DNA of 64,000 nt from Solwaraspora sp. WMMD1047 (GCF_029626155.1 NZ_JARUBL010000001.1:5498501-5562500); one strand, 5' to 3'. Counted from the stretch's first letter, positions 17,202-26,479 are shown. The notes: generated by a model not told the origin, from the sequence alone. Translations and numbers: made by a program.

Positions 17202-17259
17202 ACCGGGTCGCCCCCGCCTCGGACCCGGCTGCCCCGCCCCCGCACCGGGAGGTGCCCCC

Positions 17260-19089
17260 ATGCTCGCCCGCCCCACCACCCCGCACACCGTCCCCCGCGC
17301 CCTGCTCGCCGCCGTCGCGGTCGCCGTCCTCGCCGCCGGCCTGCTGGTCGCCGGGCAGGTCCGCCACAACGAACCGGCCGCCGCCAGCCCGGCCACCCCC
17401 GGCAGCTCCGACGTCATCGTCCACCTCTTCCAGTGGCCCTGGGCCTCCGTCGCCAACGAGTGCACCACCGTGCTCGGCCCGAAGGGCTTCGGCGGCGTAC
17501 AGGTCTCGCCGCCGCAGGAACACGTGGTGCTGCCCGGCCGCGGCCACCCCTGGTGGCAGGACTACCAGCCCGTCAGCTACCAACTCGTCTCCCGGCGCGG
17601 CGACCGCGCGGCGTTCGCCAGCATGGTGCGGACCTGCCACGACGCCGGGGTGAAGGTCTTCGTCGACGTGATCGTCAACCACATGGCCGGCGGCGCCTCC
17701 ACCGGCGCCGGCACCGCCGGCTCCAGCTACAGCCAGTACACCTACCCGGCCGTCCCGTACGGCCCGAACGACTTCCACTACTGCGGCCGCAACGGCAACA
17801 ACGACATCGTCAACTGGGGTGACCGCTGGGAGATCCAGAACTGCGAGCTGGTCGACCTGTCGGACCTCAAGACCGAATCGCCGTACGTCCGGGGAAAGCT
17901 CACCGGCTACCTCAACGACCTGGTCTCCCTCGGGGTCGACGGGTTCCGGGTGGACGCCGCCAAGCACCTGCCCGCGGCCGACCTCGCCGCCATCCTGGGC
18001 GGCGTCGCCGGCAACCCGTACGTCTATCACGAGGTGATCGAGGGCGGCGCCGGCGAACCGACGCCCGAGGAGTACGTCGGCACCGGCGACGTCACCGAGT
18101 TCCGCTACGGCGACCGGGTCAGTGCCGCCTTCCGGGACGGCAACCTCGCCGGACTCGGCAACCTCGCCGGACAGCTGCGGCTGGGCTCCGGCGACGCGGT
18201 CGCCTTCATCGACAACCACGACACCCAGCGCAACGGCCGCAACGTGCTGACCTACCGCAACGGCATCCCGTACGCGCTGGCCGAGGCGTTCATGATCGCC
18301 CACCCGTACGGCGTGCCGCAGGTGATGTCCAGCTTCACCTTCAGCGACCACGACCAGGGGCCGCCCGCCACCTCGAACGGCACCACCACGGCGGTCAGCT
18401 GCGGGAACGGCTGGCAGTGCGAGCACCGCTGGCGGACCACCGCCAACATGGTGGGGCTGCGCAACGCCGCCGCCGGAGCCGGCCTCACCAACTGGTGGAG
18501 CAACGGTTCCAACCAGATCGCCTTCGGCCGCGGCAGCGCCGCGTACGCCGCCTTCAACCGGGGTGGCGGCGCGCTGACCCGGACCTTCCAGACCAGCCTG
18601 CCGGCCGGCACCTACTGCGACGTGATGAGCGGCGACTTCGCCGGCGGCAGCTGCACCGGAACCTCGTACCAGGTCAACGGCGCGGGGCAGGTGACCGCGA
18701 CGGTGCCGGCCAACGGCGCGCTGGCGCTGCACGTCGACGCCCGGACCACCGGCACCCCCGGCCCGACCCCGACCCCGACCGGCGGCGGCTGCTCGACGGT
18801 GGCCACCAGCTTCGCGGTGAACGCCAGCACGGTCTGGGGGGAGAACATCCACGTCGTCGGCAACGTGGCCGCGCTGGGCAACTGGAACCCGGCCAACTCG
18901 GTGCCGCTGGACCCGGCGACGTACCCGGTCTGGCGGGGCACGGTCAGCCTGCCGGCCGGCACCTCCGTGCAGTACAAGTACATCAAGCGCAACGGCTCCC
19001 AGGTGAGCTGGGAGAGCGACCCGAACCGGACCCGCACCACGGCGGCGGCCGCGCCCTGCGCGGCCAGCTGGTCCGACTCCTGGCGCTGA
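17260..19089 (+). CDS. Secreted alpha-amylase (GH13) with C-terminal CBM20
   Basis: Endo-acting alpha-1,4-glucan hydrolase. ATG start with GGGAGG 7 nt upstream; signal peptide to about residue 42 (AAAS region). The GH13 barrel shows VIVNH, GFRVDAAKH (nucleophile Asp), the acid/base Glu in HEVIEGG and the third acid in FIDNHD. An all-beta domain C follows, then a short Thr/Pro linker and a starch-binding CBM20 (about 510-609, SFAVNASTVWGENIHVVGN, ALGNWNP). 609 aa fits actinomycete raw-starch amylases. It is monocistronic between the operator-bearing promoter and a strong hairpin. Confidence 0.95.
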   Translation: MLARPTTPHTVPRALLAAVAVAVLAAGLLVAGQVRHNEPAAASPATPGSSDVIVHLFQWPWASVANECTTVLGPKGFGGVQVSPPQEHVVLPGRGHPWWQDYQPVSYQLVSRRGDRAAFASMVRTCHDAGVKVFVDVIVNHMAGGASTGAGTAGSSYSQYTYPAVPYGPNDFHYCGRNGNNDIVNWGDRWEIQNCELVDLSDLKTESPYVRGKLTGYLNDLVSLGVDGFRVDAAKHLPAADLAAILGGVAGNPYVYHEVIEGGAGEPTPEEYVGTGDVTEFRYGDRVSAAFRDGNLAGLGNLAGQLRLGSGDAVAFIDNHDTQRNGRNVLTYRNGIPYALAEAFMIAHPYGVPQVMSSFTFSDHDQGPPATSNGTTTAVSCGNGWQCEHRWRTTANMVGLRNAAAGAGLTNWWSNGSNQIAFGRGSAAYAAFNRGGGALTRTFQTSLPAGTYCDVMSGDFAGGSCTGTSYQVNGAGQVTATVPANGALALHVDARTTGTPGPTPTPTGGGCSTVATSFAVNASTVWGENIHVVGNVAALGNWNPANSVPLDPATYPVWRGTVSLPAGTSVQYKYIKRNGSQVSWESDPNRTRTTAAAAPCAASWSDSWR

Positions 19090-19097
19090 CCTGAGAT

Positions 19098-19137
19098 CCG
19101 GCGGGACCCGTCCCCATCCGGGGCCGGGTCCCGCCGG
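19098..19137 (+). terminator. Hairpin terminator after amylase gene
   Basis: A perfect 13-bp stem (CCGGCGGGACCCG and complement) with an inner CCCC/GGGG pairing starts 9 bases after the stop codon. It separates the amylase from the kinase gene. Confidence 0.75.
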
Positions 19138-19172
19138 CCGCATGACGAGCCCGAGACGGGGAACCAGGACGC

Positions 19173-20198
19173 ATGGACTCCGCAGCGATCGACCGGTCGT
19201 CCGGCGTGCCCCCGGCCAGCATCGGCGGGGAGGTGATGGTCTTCGCGCCCGCGCCGCAGCTCACCGTGACGCTGGACCGGCCGGACCGGGAAACCGAGAT
19301 CCACCTGCACCCCGGTGGGCAGGGCGTCTGGCAGGCCCGGATGATCACCTGCCTGGGTACCCCGGTGGTGCTCTGCACCAGCCTCGGCGGGGAGATCGGT
19401 CAGGTCCTCGAACCGTTGATGGCCAGCGAGGGAGTGACCCTCAAGGTGGTCCGCCGGGACTCCAGCAACGGTGGGTACGTGCACGACCGCCGGGGCGGCA
19501 GCCGCACCGAGATCGCCGACGTGCCCGGTCACCCGCTGAACCGCCACGAACTGGACGAGCTCTACAACCTCGCCCTCGGCGAAGGGCTCAATGCCCGGGT
19601 CTGCGTACTCAGCGGGCCCGGCGATCCGTCCCTGGTCCCGCCGGACATCTACCGGCGGCTCGCCGCCGACCTCGGGCGCAACGGCGCCATGGTGGTGGCG
19701 GACCTCTCCGGCGCGCACCTGGACGCGGTGCTCGCCAGCGGCCTGACCTTCCTCAAGGTCTCGCACGAGGAGTTGATTCGGGACGGCCGGGCCACCGACG
19801 ACAACGACGAGACCCTGCTCGGCATCCTCTACGACCTGCACAACTCCGGTGCCGAGTCGGTGGTGGTGAGCCGGGCCGAGGCCGCCGCGCTGGCGCTCAT
19901 CGACGGCGAGGTGTTCGAGGTCGACATGCCGCAACTGCAGGCCGCGGACACCCGGGGGGCCGGCGACTCGATGACCGCCGGGGTGGCCGCGGTGCTGGCC
20001 GGCGGTGGGGACGGCCGGCTCGCCATCCGCACCGGCGCGGCGGCCGGCGCCCTCAACGTCACCCGGCACGGGCTCGGCACCGGCCGCCCGGATGCGATCG
20101 CCGGCCTGGTGGACCGGGTCCGGCTGGCGCCGGTCGGCACCCACCGGCAGGACCGGACGACCCCGGACGAGCTGGCGGGCAGGACAATAACCTCATGA
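19173..20198 (+). CDS. PfkB-family carbohydrate kinase (1-phosphofructokinase-like)
   Basis: A 341-residue ribokinase-fold kinase. The C-terminal PfkB signature is DTRGAGDSMTAG with the catalytic Asp, followed by GAAAGALNVTRHGLG. The mid-chain GPGDPSLVP corresponds to the GSLPP motif of fructose-1-phosphate kinases. Oddly, the N-terminal substrate motif reads HPGGQGVWQAR where relatives have GGxGxN; Trp replaces the conserved Asn, so the substrate may differ. It is followed 16 bp later by surE on the same strand, so the two are probably co-transcribed. Substrate is unassigned. Confidence 0.82.
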   Translation: MDSAAIDRSSGVPPASIGGEVMVFAPAPQLTVTLDRPDRETEIHLHPGGQGVWQARMITCLGTPVVLCTSLGGEIGQVLEPLMASEGVTLKVVRRDSSNGGYVHDRRGGSRTEIADVPGHPLNRHELDELYNLALGEGLNARVCVLSGPGDPSLVPPDIYRRLAADLGRNGAMVVADLSGAHLDAVLASGLTFLKVSHEELIRDGRATDDNDETLLGILYDLHNSGAESVVVSRAEAAALALIDGEVFEVDMPQLQAADTRGAGDSMTAGVAAVLAGGGDGRLAIRTGAAAGALNVTRHGLGTGRPDAIAGLVDRVRLAPVGTHRQDRTTPDELAGRTITS

Positions 20199-20214
20199 CG
20201 CGACGGACGACCTC

Positions 20215-21051
20215 ATGACGCTGCGGGTCCTGGTGACAAACGACGACGGAATCGCCGCGCCCGGCGTACGGTGGCTGGCCCGGGCGGCGGCCGACCGGGG
20301 CCTCGACGTGGTGGTGGCCGCGCCCCGCGAGGAGGCGAGCGGTTACAGCGCGGCGATGACCGCCGTGGAGCGCAACGGCCGGGTGGTGGTGGAGGAGCAC
20401 GAGGTCGACGAGCTGGCCGGCATCCCCTCGTACGGGGTGGCCGGGTCGCCCGGGTTCATCGCGCTGATCGCCATCCACGGGGCCTTCGGCCCGCCGCCGG
20501 ACGTGGTGCTCTCCGGGGTGAACCGGGGCGCCAACGCCGGCCGGGCGGTCCTGCACTCCGGCACCGTGGGCGCCGCCTTCACGGCCGCCGCGAACGGCTG
20601 CCACGGCCTGGCGGTCTCGCTCGACGTACTGGCCCCGGCGGAGGCCACCGCCGGCAGCGGCGGCGCCGCGATCGCCGCCGGCGGGCAGGCCCGCGACACC
20701 AGCCGGCACTGGGGCACCGCGGCCCGGGTGGCCGTCGAGCTGCTCCCCCGGCTGACCGCCGGACCACGCGACACCGTGCTCAACGTCAACACCCCGGACC
20801 TGCCGTACGAGCGGCTGCGGGGTCTACGCCGGGGCTCTCTGTCCGGGTTCGGCCAGGTTCAGATGACCGTCGCGGAGACCGGCAAGGGGTTCATCCGGAC
20901 CTCGCTCGAGGAGTCCGGCCAGACCGTCCAGGCCGGCACCGACGTCGCCTGGCTCGGCGCCGGCTACGCCTCGGTGACCGCGATCCGGGCGATCGTCGAG
21001 GCGTCCGACGTGGATCTGTCCGATCTGGACCTCCCGGGCCTGGCCGACTGA
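20215..21051 (+). CDS. surE: 5'/3'-nucleotidase SurE
   Basis: SurE is a metal-dependent nucleoside monophosphate phosphatase. All family marks are present: VTNDDGIAAPG with the two metal-binding Asp, REEASGYSAAMT with the catalytic-site Ser, and VLSGVNRGANAG with the metal-ligand Asn; the nucleotide-pocket segment HSGTVGAAFTAA follows. 278 aa is slightly longer than usual (~255). It lies 16 bp behind the PfkB kinase gene, with a repeated CCTCATGACG at the junction; the second ATG matches the family start. A phosphatase beside a kinase suggests shared phosphometabolite housekeeping, which is inference. Confidence 0.93.
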   Translation: MTLRVLVTNDDGIAAPGVRWLARAAADRGLDVVVAAPREEASGYSAAMTAVERNGRVVVEEHEVDELAGIPSYGVAGSPGFIALIAIHGAFGPPPDVVLSGVNRGANAGRAVLHSGTVGAAFTAAANGCHGLAVSLDVLAPAEATAGSGGAAIAAGGQARDTSRHWGTAARVAVELLPRLTAGPRDTVLNVNTPDLPYERLRGLRRGSLSGFGQVQMTVAETGKGFIRTSLEESGQTVQAGTDVAWLGAGYASVTAIRAIVEASDVDLSDLDLPGLAD

Positions 21052-21066
21052 GGCCGACGGGCTGAG

Positions 21067-21093
21067 GCCCGACGGGCCCGACGGGCCCGACGG
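21067..21093 (+). repeat. 9-bp tandem repeat (GCCCGACGG x3) between convergent genes
   Basis: Three exact copies lie in the 52-bp gap between surE and the STAS gene. It is probably slippage-derived; it can form no obvious long hairpin. Confidence 0.7.
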
Positions 21094-21103
21094 GCTGAGC
21101 CGG

Positions 21104-21466
21104 TCAGCCGCCGGGCAGCTGGGCCTCCGGGGTGGCGCCGGAGAAGTACGGCTCGGGAGCGCCGAAGAGGCCGAGCAGGCCGGTCACCCAGAGCTGGCGG
21201 TGCACGAACCGGCTCGGTTCGGTCACCACCAGTCGCACGTTGCTCACCTCGGCGGTCTGGAACCCGGCGACCATGGCGCTGATCCCGACCGAGTCGATGA
21301 AAGTCACCAGCCGCATGTTCAGTGCGATCCGGGGCGGGGTGCCCTTGGCGAGCACCTCGGCGACTGCCTCCCGAACCTCGTACGCCGTGTCGACATCGAT
21401 CTCTCCGCGTGGTGCGATCTCCACCGTTCCGTCGGACAGGGTCGACTTAACGATCGACAGGCTCAC
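21104..21466 (-). CDS. STAS-domain anti-sigma factor antagonist
   Basis: A 120-residue SpoIIAA/RsbV-like protein: VEIAPRGEIDVDTAYEVREAV is the N-terminal strand-helix, and FIDSVGISAMVAG contains the conserved Ser phosphorylated by the partner anti-sigma kinase. GTG 21466 is the start, since GGAGG lies 7 nt upstream on the minus strand. Such proteins release a sigma factor by binding the anti-sigma factor when unphosphorylated. The ~30-residue C-terminal tail (LGLFGAPEPYFSGATPEAQL) extends beyond the minimal domain. No kinase or sigma partner is adjacent. Confidence 0.88.
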   Translation of the reverse strand: MSLSIVKSTLSDGTVEIAPRGEIDVDTAYEVREAVAEVLAKGTPPRIALNMRLVTFIDSVGISAMVAGFQTAEVSNVRLVVTEPSRFVHRQLWVTGLLGLFGAPEPYFSGATPEAQLPGG

Positions 21467-21957
21467 GCGAACACCTCCACTCGCCCGCAACCGGGCGCCT
21501 CGTCAGTACGCGGGCCGCGACCGAGAGTATTCCTCCGAACGCCCGGCTCGCCAGCCCCGCGGCGGGACAATCTAGCGGAGTTAATCCGCCAACAGGGCGA
21601 AATCCGGGCAATCAGCATCATATGTTCCCACGATACAGGAGCCACGTCTGGTGGTCCGAACCTCCAGGGTACCCGGCCGACCGCGATGCGCACCTGCGCG
21701 ACCCGACCGCGGGCGGGTGGAGTCTTCCGAACCCACTCCACTACGCAGGCTTTCGCCGTCACTCGCGGCGAATGTCCGCTTCGACCTACCGGACAGATGA
21801 AGAAAGACCGCCCCGGCCGGCCCTCCCGCGCGTGATCCTGGGTTTGCCACCGGAGATGTCCGGGCACCTCGAAGGGAGAGGTTCCACCGCAACCGCGCCG
21901 AACCGCCGCTCGTGTCCGAAGTGGCCGCTCAGTTCGGCAGCCGAGGAGGTATCACCG
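21467..21957. other. Intergenic region, no gene recognised
   Basis: This 491-bp gap between divergent genes holds a 5-bp inverted repeat GCGGA-GTTAA-TCCGC (21575-21589), next to TAGATT read on the minus strand (21574-21569), a possible -10 for the STAS gene. The remainder up to the GAGGAGG ribosome-binding site at 21943 has open frames, but they lack ribosome-binding sites and look non-coding. Confidence 0.5.
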
Positions 21958-22398
21958 ATGTTCGGAAACAGGATGTCCGCGCCGAAGCTGCTGGACCGCC
22001 GGAGCGCCCCGGAGCGGATCGCGGACCAGGCGTGGGACTACCTCACGACCGCCGTGCACTCCGCCGGCGACAACGTCCGGCACTCCGCCCGCGGTGGCGC
22101 CCGGCTGGCCCGCCGCACCGCCGCCGGCCTGAGCGACACCGCCGGCGACCGGGTCGGTTCGGCCGCCGACGAGGCATGGGTACGCGCGAACCGGGCGTAC
22201 GACGCGTTGGCCGGCCGACGCCCCGGGCTGCCCTGGGGGTTGCTGATCGGCGCCGGCCTCGCCGGGGCGGCGGTCGGCTGGGCCGCCGGGATGGCCGCCC
22301 GCGCGGCCGCCGAGCGCGCCGACGAGGAGATGCGGGCCGCCGAGCGGGTGGAGTTCGTCGACGTCGACCGGCCGAGCCCGGTCGCGATGGACACCTGA
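21958..22398 (+). CDS. Single-TM amphipathic protein, YtxH-like (unknown)
   Basis: A 146-residue protein from ATG 21958 (GAGGAGG 8 nt upstream). The first ~90 residues are rich in Ala, Arg and Asp and predicted helical. A glycine-zipper-like TM segment (LPWGLLIGAGLAGAAVGWAAGMAARAAA) follows, then an acidic tail. The layout is like YtxH/CsbD-type stress proteins of actinomycetes, but no defined family signature is present. It ends just before a very strong hairpin shared with the convergent GH74 gene. Function unknown. Confidence 0.7.
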   Translation: MFGNRMSAPKLLDRRSAPERIADQAWDYLTTAVHSAGDNVRHSARGGARLARRTAAGLSDTAGDRVGSAADEAWVRANRAYDALAGRRPGLPWGLLIGAGLAGAAVGWAAGMAARAAAERADEEMRAAERVEFVDVDRPSPVAMDT

Positions 22399-22410
22399 CT
22401 CGCCCGCCCC

Positions 22411-22450
22411 GCCGGTGCCCCGGCCGCGAACCCGCGGCCGGGGCACCGGC
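22411..22450. terminator. Bidirectional hairpin terminator
   Basis: A perfect 18-bp stem (GCCGGTGCCCCGGCCGCG and complement) with a 4-nt loop lies between two convergent stop codons. It should stop transcripts from both sides. Confidence 0.85.
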
Positions 22451-22458
22451 GGCTGCCG

Positions 22459-25212
22459 TCAGCCGCGGGTGCACAGCGGCGTCGGTGCCGCATTCGTGCC
22501 GGTCCAGCTACCGAGGAAGCCGAACGTGGCGGTGGCGTTCGGCGCCAGCACGCCGTTCCAGCTGACGTTTCGGACCGTCACGTTCGCCCCGCTCTGGGTG
22601 TGGCTGCCGTTCCAGAGCTGCGCGATCCGTTGCCCGTTCGCGAAGCTCCAGGTCACCGCCCAGCCGGTCATCGTCGTGGTGCCGGTGTTGCGGACGGTGA
22701 CCTCGCCCTGGAAACCACCCTGCCAGGAACCGGTCACCCGGTAGGAGGCCGCGCAGTCACCGGTCGGCGGCGGAGTGACCGTGGTGGGCGGCGGGGTCGT
22801 GGTGGGCGGGGTCGTGGTCGGTGGCGGTGTGGTGGTGGGCGGCGGCGGGGTCGTGGTCGGTGGTGGCGTGGTGGTGGGCGGCGGAGCGGTCGTGGTGGGA
22901 CCGCTGGTCGGCCCGCCGAGGCGGTCGGCGTACAGCACCCCACGGCCGTTGGTGCCCAGGTACACCCGCCCGTAGACGCGCGGGTCACCGGTCAGCGCCT
23001 CGCCCGCGTTGCCGTACTGGTGCTGGTCGTCGTTTATCCGGACCCAGGCCGCCCCGGCGTTGTCCGACCGGTAGACGCCCCGCACCCCGTCGATCGTCGC
23101 CATCGTGTAGACCGCGTGGTAGGACTGGCCGGGCGCGGCCCGGCCGAAGCCGACGTTCACGGCGCTGGCCACGTTCGCCAGCTTGGTGAAGCTGGCGCCC
23201 GAGTTGGTCGAGCGCCACAGGCCGTTCCCGCCGGCCAGCCAGATGTCGCCCTCGGCCCCGGGCACCGCCTTGAACTTCACCTCGATGTCGGGCAGCCCGG
23301 TGGCGGCGGTGGCGGTGAAGCTCTGCCCGCCGTTGGTGCTGACGTAGAACGTGCCGGCCGAGAACCCGTAGAACTTGTTCGGGTTCACCCGGTCGGATTC
23401 GATCACCGCGTTCGCCGGGATTCCCGTCGACTGGGTCCACGAGTTGCCGTACCCGACGGTGTGGACCACCGGCTGGCCGGCGTCGCCCGGGGCCCAGACG
23501 AACCGGCTGCCGTCGGCCGCCGCGGCGACCGTGCCGCCGCTGTTGATGGTGCCGGGCTCGGTGCCCTGGAACCAGTTCGCCCCGCCGTCGGTGGAGAAGG
23601 CGACGTGGCTGTCGTTGGGCCGGTCGGCGTCGGTGAAGCTGCCCGCCCGGACCATCACGCTCGGGTTCAGCTCGGCGAAATCGAGGCTGTTGGTGCTGGT
23701 GAAGTAGGGCTGCTGGAACATCATCGGCGGCACCGCGGCCAGGTCGGTGTGGCGGAAGCCGCCGATGTCGCCGAGCCCGCTGATCAGTGGCGCGCCGGTC
23801 GGCGGGCTGATCAGGTCCAGCACCGCGGTCTCCTCCAGGCCACCTACCATCGGCCGGATCGTCACCGTGCCGCCGGTGTCCCAGTTCTTCAGGTTCGTCG
23901 ACCCGTAGATGGTGGCGCCGGTGCCGTACATGAAGCGGTTGCCGTCGAACGGGTCGATCTCCACCGACTCGTTCATCCAGCCCAGTTTCGGGGTCTCCTC
24001 CGGTGGCTGCGGGTTCGCGCCCAACGTCAGCCACGGCACCGAGGTGACGTCCATGGTGTAGCGCTTGGTGCGGTTCGGGTAGCTGGTGAACTCCCAGATC
24101 CGCGACCAGGTGGCGCCACCGTCGGTGCTGCGCCAGAAGATCGCGTCCGGCCACCAGGAGATCTGGGTGGCCACCATCAGGATGTTCGGGTTGGTCCGGT
24201 CGATGGTCAGGCCGCTGTAGCCGAAGTACGCGTCGGTGCTGCTGGACGGGATCGGGCTGATCTGGGTCCAGGCGCCGGTCGCGCGGTTGAACTTCCAGAC
24301 GTCGCCCTTCGCCCCGTCGTACGGGCCGCCGGTGTCGCTGGTGGCGATGTAGAGGAAGCCGCCGACGTGGTCCACCACGCCCTTGTGGGCCAGGTAGCCG
24401 GTCGGCTGGCCGGCGATGCGTTGCCAGCTGCTGCCGCCGTTGGTGCTGCGGTAGACCGGGTTCTCCTTGTCCGCGACGCCGACGTAGATGGTCTGGGTGG
24501 TGCTGCCGGCCATACCGGTGCTCTTGTCGAAGCTCACCCAGGTCACGCCCTGGTTGCCGCCCTGATAGGAGTCACCGGGCACCGCGACGTAGTTGCCGAC
24601 GTTGGGAAAGTTGGCGACCTTCGTGAAGCTGGCGCCGTGGTTGGTGCTCCGCCACAACCCGTTGCCGCCCTCGGCGCCGTAGTAGACGATCGCGTTGTTG
24701 TTCGGGTCCACCGCCAGCCGCTCGCCCTGCCCGCGGCCCGGCATGTTGCCGCCGACCTTGAACGGCAGCTCGAACGCCTGCCAGGTGTCGCCCTTGTCGG
24801 TGGAGCGCAGGATGGCGCCGTTGTTCGGGTCCCAGTCGTTCGTGTACATGCCCACCGCGGCGTAGAGCCGGTTGGTCTGGACCGGGTCGGTGGCCAGGCT
24901 CAGCACGCCGTTCCAGCCCCACCTGTCCCAGCCGACCCAGTCCAGCAGCGGCGTCCAGGTCTGGCTCGCCTGCTCCCACCGGTAGGCGCCGCCGATGTCG
25001 GTGCGGGCGTAGATCAGGTTCCGCTCGGTCGGGTTGAAGACGATGCCCGGGACGAAACCGCCGCCGTCGATCCGGACGTTCTTCCAGGAGTACGGCTCGG
25101 AGACCGCCGCCGACGCCGGTGCGGCCGTCGGACTCACGGCCACCTGGATGGCCATGGCCACCGCACCGGCCGCCACGACGGCGGCCAGCGCGCTGGCGAG
25201 ACTTCTACGCAT
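22459..25212 (-). CDS. Secreted xyloglucanase (GH74) with C-terminal CBM2
   Basis: GH74 enzymes cut the glucan backbone of plant xyloglucan. ATG start with GGGAG 7 nt upstream; signal peptide to about residue 36. Two seven-bladed propellers carry the two GH74 catalytic Asp motifs, YARTDIGGAYRW (N-terminal) and SGLGDIGGFRH (second propeller), plus repeated Asp-box-like turns (STNGGSSW, STDGGATW, STNGGQSF). A PTTTPPP linker follows, coded by a tandem repeat at about 22768-22905, then a CBM2 (about 820-917). 917 aa is typical for two-domain actinomycete GH74. Monocistronic; TTGACA on the minus strand at 25435-25430 is a possible -35 box but has only a weak -10. Confidence 0.95.
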   Translation of the reverse strand: MRRSLASALAAVVAAGAVAMAIQVAVSPTAAPASAAVSEPYSWKNVRIDGGGFVPGIVFNPTERNLIYARTDIGGAYRWEQASQTWTPLLDWVGWDRWGWNGVLSLATDPVQTNRLYAAVGMYTNDWDPNNGAILRSTDKGDTWQAFELPFKVGGNMPGRGQGERLAVDPNNNAIVYYGAEGGNGLWRSTNHGASFTKVANFPNVGNYVAVPGDSYQGGNQGVTWVSFDKSTGMAGSTTQTIYVGVADKENPVYRSTNGGSSWQRIAGQPTGYLAHKGVVDHVGGFLYIATSDTGGPYDGAKGDVWKFNRATGAWTQISPIPSSSTDAYFGYSGLTIDRTNPNILMVATQISWWPDAIFWRSTDGGATWSRIWEFTSYPNRTKRYTMDVTSVPWLTLGANPQPPEETPKLGWMNESVEIDPFDGNRFMYGTGATIYGSTNLKNWDTGGTVTIRPMVGGLEETAVLDLISPPTGAPLISGLGDIGGFRHTDLAAVPPMMFQQPYFTSTNSLDFAELNPSVMVRAGSFTDADRPNDSHVAFSTDGGANWFQGTEPGTINSGGTVAAAADGSRFVWAPGDAGQPVVHTVGYGNSWTQSTGIPANAVIESDRVNPNKFYGFSAGTFYVSTNGGQSFTATAATGLPDIEVKFKAVPGAEGDIWLAGGNGLWRSTNSGASFTKLANVASAVNVGFGRAAPGQSYHAVYTMATIDGVRGVYRSDNAGAAWVRINDDQHQYGNAGEALTGDPRVYGRVYLGTNGRGVLYADRLGGPTSGPTTTAPPPTTTPPPTTTPPPPTTTPPPTTTPPTTTPPPTTVTPPPTGDCAASYRVTGSWQGGFQGEVTVRNTGTTTMTGWAVTWSFANGQRIAQLWNGSHTQSGANVTVRNVSWNGVLAPNATATFGFLGSWTGTNAAPTPLCTRG

Positions 25213-25465
25213 GTACGGCTCCCTCTAAGAGCTGCGCTGTTCACAGGGATGGACAGCCGCCATGCACGAAAGGGCGTCGGGTGCGGGATCTTCCCGGGGA
25301 GACGCCATCGGCCGCCGCGCCGAACGCGTGCATGGGGGCGAGCTGGCGGAGGCTGCCCGACGGCTTCCGCTCCGGCGTCCTGGCTCCCGCACCGGTCTGG
25401 TCCAGACACTCACACACGCACGTCAGCGCTGTCAATAGTTGGACACCCAAACAAAGGCCAGCCGG

Positions 25466-25936
25466 TTACGGCAACTCCATGGTCTGGTCGACGGCGATCT
25501 CGGCGAGCGCGTCGGAGAGGTGGTCGGCCACCGGCCGCCCGGTGGCCGGGGCCAGCTCCGCGATCAACAGCGCGCCGTGCCGGGCCAGTGCCGCCGGGTC
25601 GACCGGCCCGGTCTCTTCCGGCGACGGTTGCACCCCGAGCGCACCGGTCAACACCACCGCCAGCACCCCCGGGTCCAGCTCCGGCAGCCAGCCGGCGGCT
25701 CCCCGGGCACAGCCGACCACCAGGTCACGCAGGTCGTCGCCGGTCAGGCCGTCCGGGTGGGACTGCTCCAGCAGCCGGCGCAGCGTCCCGCCGAGCACCA
25801 GGCCGACCTGCTCCGGGCGCTGCTCCGCCAGCTTCTCCACCGCCCGCTCCAGCGCCGCCGGATCCCGGCCGGCGGCGGCCTCGGCCGCCTCGCGGGCGGC
25901 CCGGCCGATCGTCCGGGCCGCCATCGACGCGGTCAT
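25466..25936 (-). CDS. Hypothetical helical protein, third gene of a membrane operon
   Basis: 156 residues, almost all helical, rich in Ala, Leu and Glu, without membrane segment or signal peptide. Segments such as GRDPAALERAVEKLAEQRPEQVGLVLGGTLRRLLEQ suggest a compact helical bundle. Its ATG overlaps the stop of the upstream gene as ATGA, indicating translational coupling. I do not recognise the family. The context, behind a Pro-rich membrane protein and a large GT-C-like protein, suggests a cytosolic partner of those. Confidence 0.68.
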   Translation of the reverse strand: MTASMAARTIGRAAREAAEAAAGRDPAALERAVEKLAEQRPEQVGLVLGGTLRRLLEQSHPDGLTGDDLRDLVVGCARGAAGWLPELDPGVLAVVLTGALGVQPSPEETGPVDPAALARHGALLIAELAPATGRPVADHLSDALAEIAVDQTMELP

Positions 25937-26454
25937 CGCGGGCGTCCGGACCCGGAATCGGCCGGCGACTGCTCGGTGGGCGGCTCGGTCGGCTCCCCGG
26001 TCGGCGATGCCGGCGGGGTCGGAGTCGGGGTCACGGCCGGTCGCGTCGGCGGCGGTTGACGCGGGGGCAGCACCGGGGGCGGTGGCCGCGGCGGGTTCGA
26101 CGGCACGATCACCGGATCGTCCGGCAGCTCTCCGGCGGCGCCACCGTCCACCGCGCCGCCGTCGGCGCCGGCGGCCGGGTCTGCCGTCGGGGCCAACTCA
26201 CCCGGCGTCGGGGCGGCCTGCCCGGTCGGGACCGGGCTGACGGAGCTGATCACCGACGGGGCCGGCTGCCGCGGCGCCGGTTCGGTACGCAGCATGGTGC
26301 CGCCCAGCCAGACGGCCGGTCCCAGGCCGATCGCGACGATCCCGAAGAACAGCGCGGCGATGCGCCGGTCCACAGCGCTGCCGACGAGCGGGCGGGCCGC
26401 CTGGCCACGGCGATCGCCCACGCCTCGCCCGAAGGGCTCACCTGACCGCTTCAC
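25933..26454 (-). CDS. Single-TM protein with Pro/Thr-rich outer domain (hypothetical)
   Basis: 173 residues from a GTG start with no clear ribosome-binding site. About 30 mostly basic residues precede one TM helix (RIAALFFGIVAIGLGPAVWLGGTML). The remainder is a low-complexity Pro/Ala/Thr/Glu chain of ~120 residues, probably disordered and outside the membrane, like wall-spanning segments. It starts 25 bp after the GT-C-like gene and overlaps the next gene by 4 bp, so all three are likely one transcript. No function is recognised. Confidence 0.68.
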   Translation of the reverse strand: MKRSGEPFGRGVGDRRGQAARPLVGSAVDRRIAALFFGIVAIGLGPAVWLGGTMLRTEPAPRQPAPSVISSVSPVPTGQAAPTPGELAPTADPAAGADGGAVDGGAAGELPDDPVIVPSNPPRPPPPVLPPRQPPPTRPAVTPTPTPPASPTGEPTEPPTEQSPADSGSGRPR

Positions 26455-26479
26455 CTGATGACAATCTCAACCCGGCAAC

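Noticed and set aside
22600-26445. Very long open frame on the plus strand (about 1280 codons) antisense to GH74 and its neighbour genes
   Set aside because: Arg/Gly/Val-rich composition without domain structure. It is the usual antisense shadow of high-GC3 genes, and the minus-strand GH74 is unmistakable.
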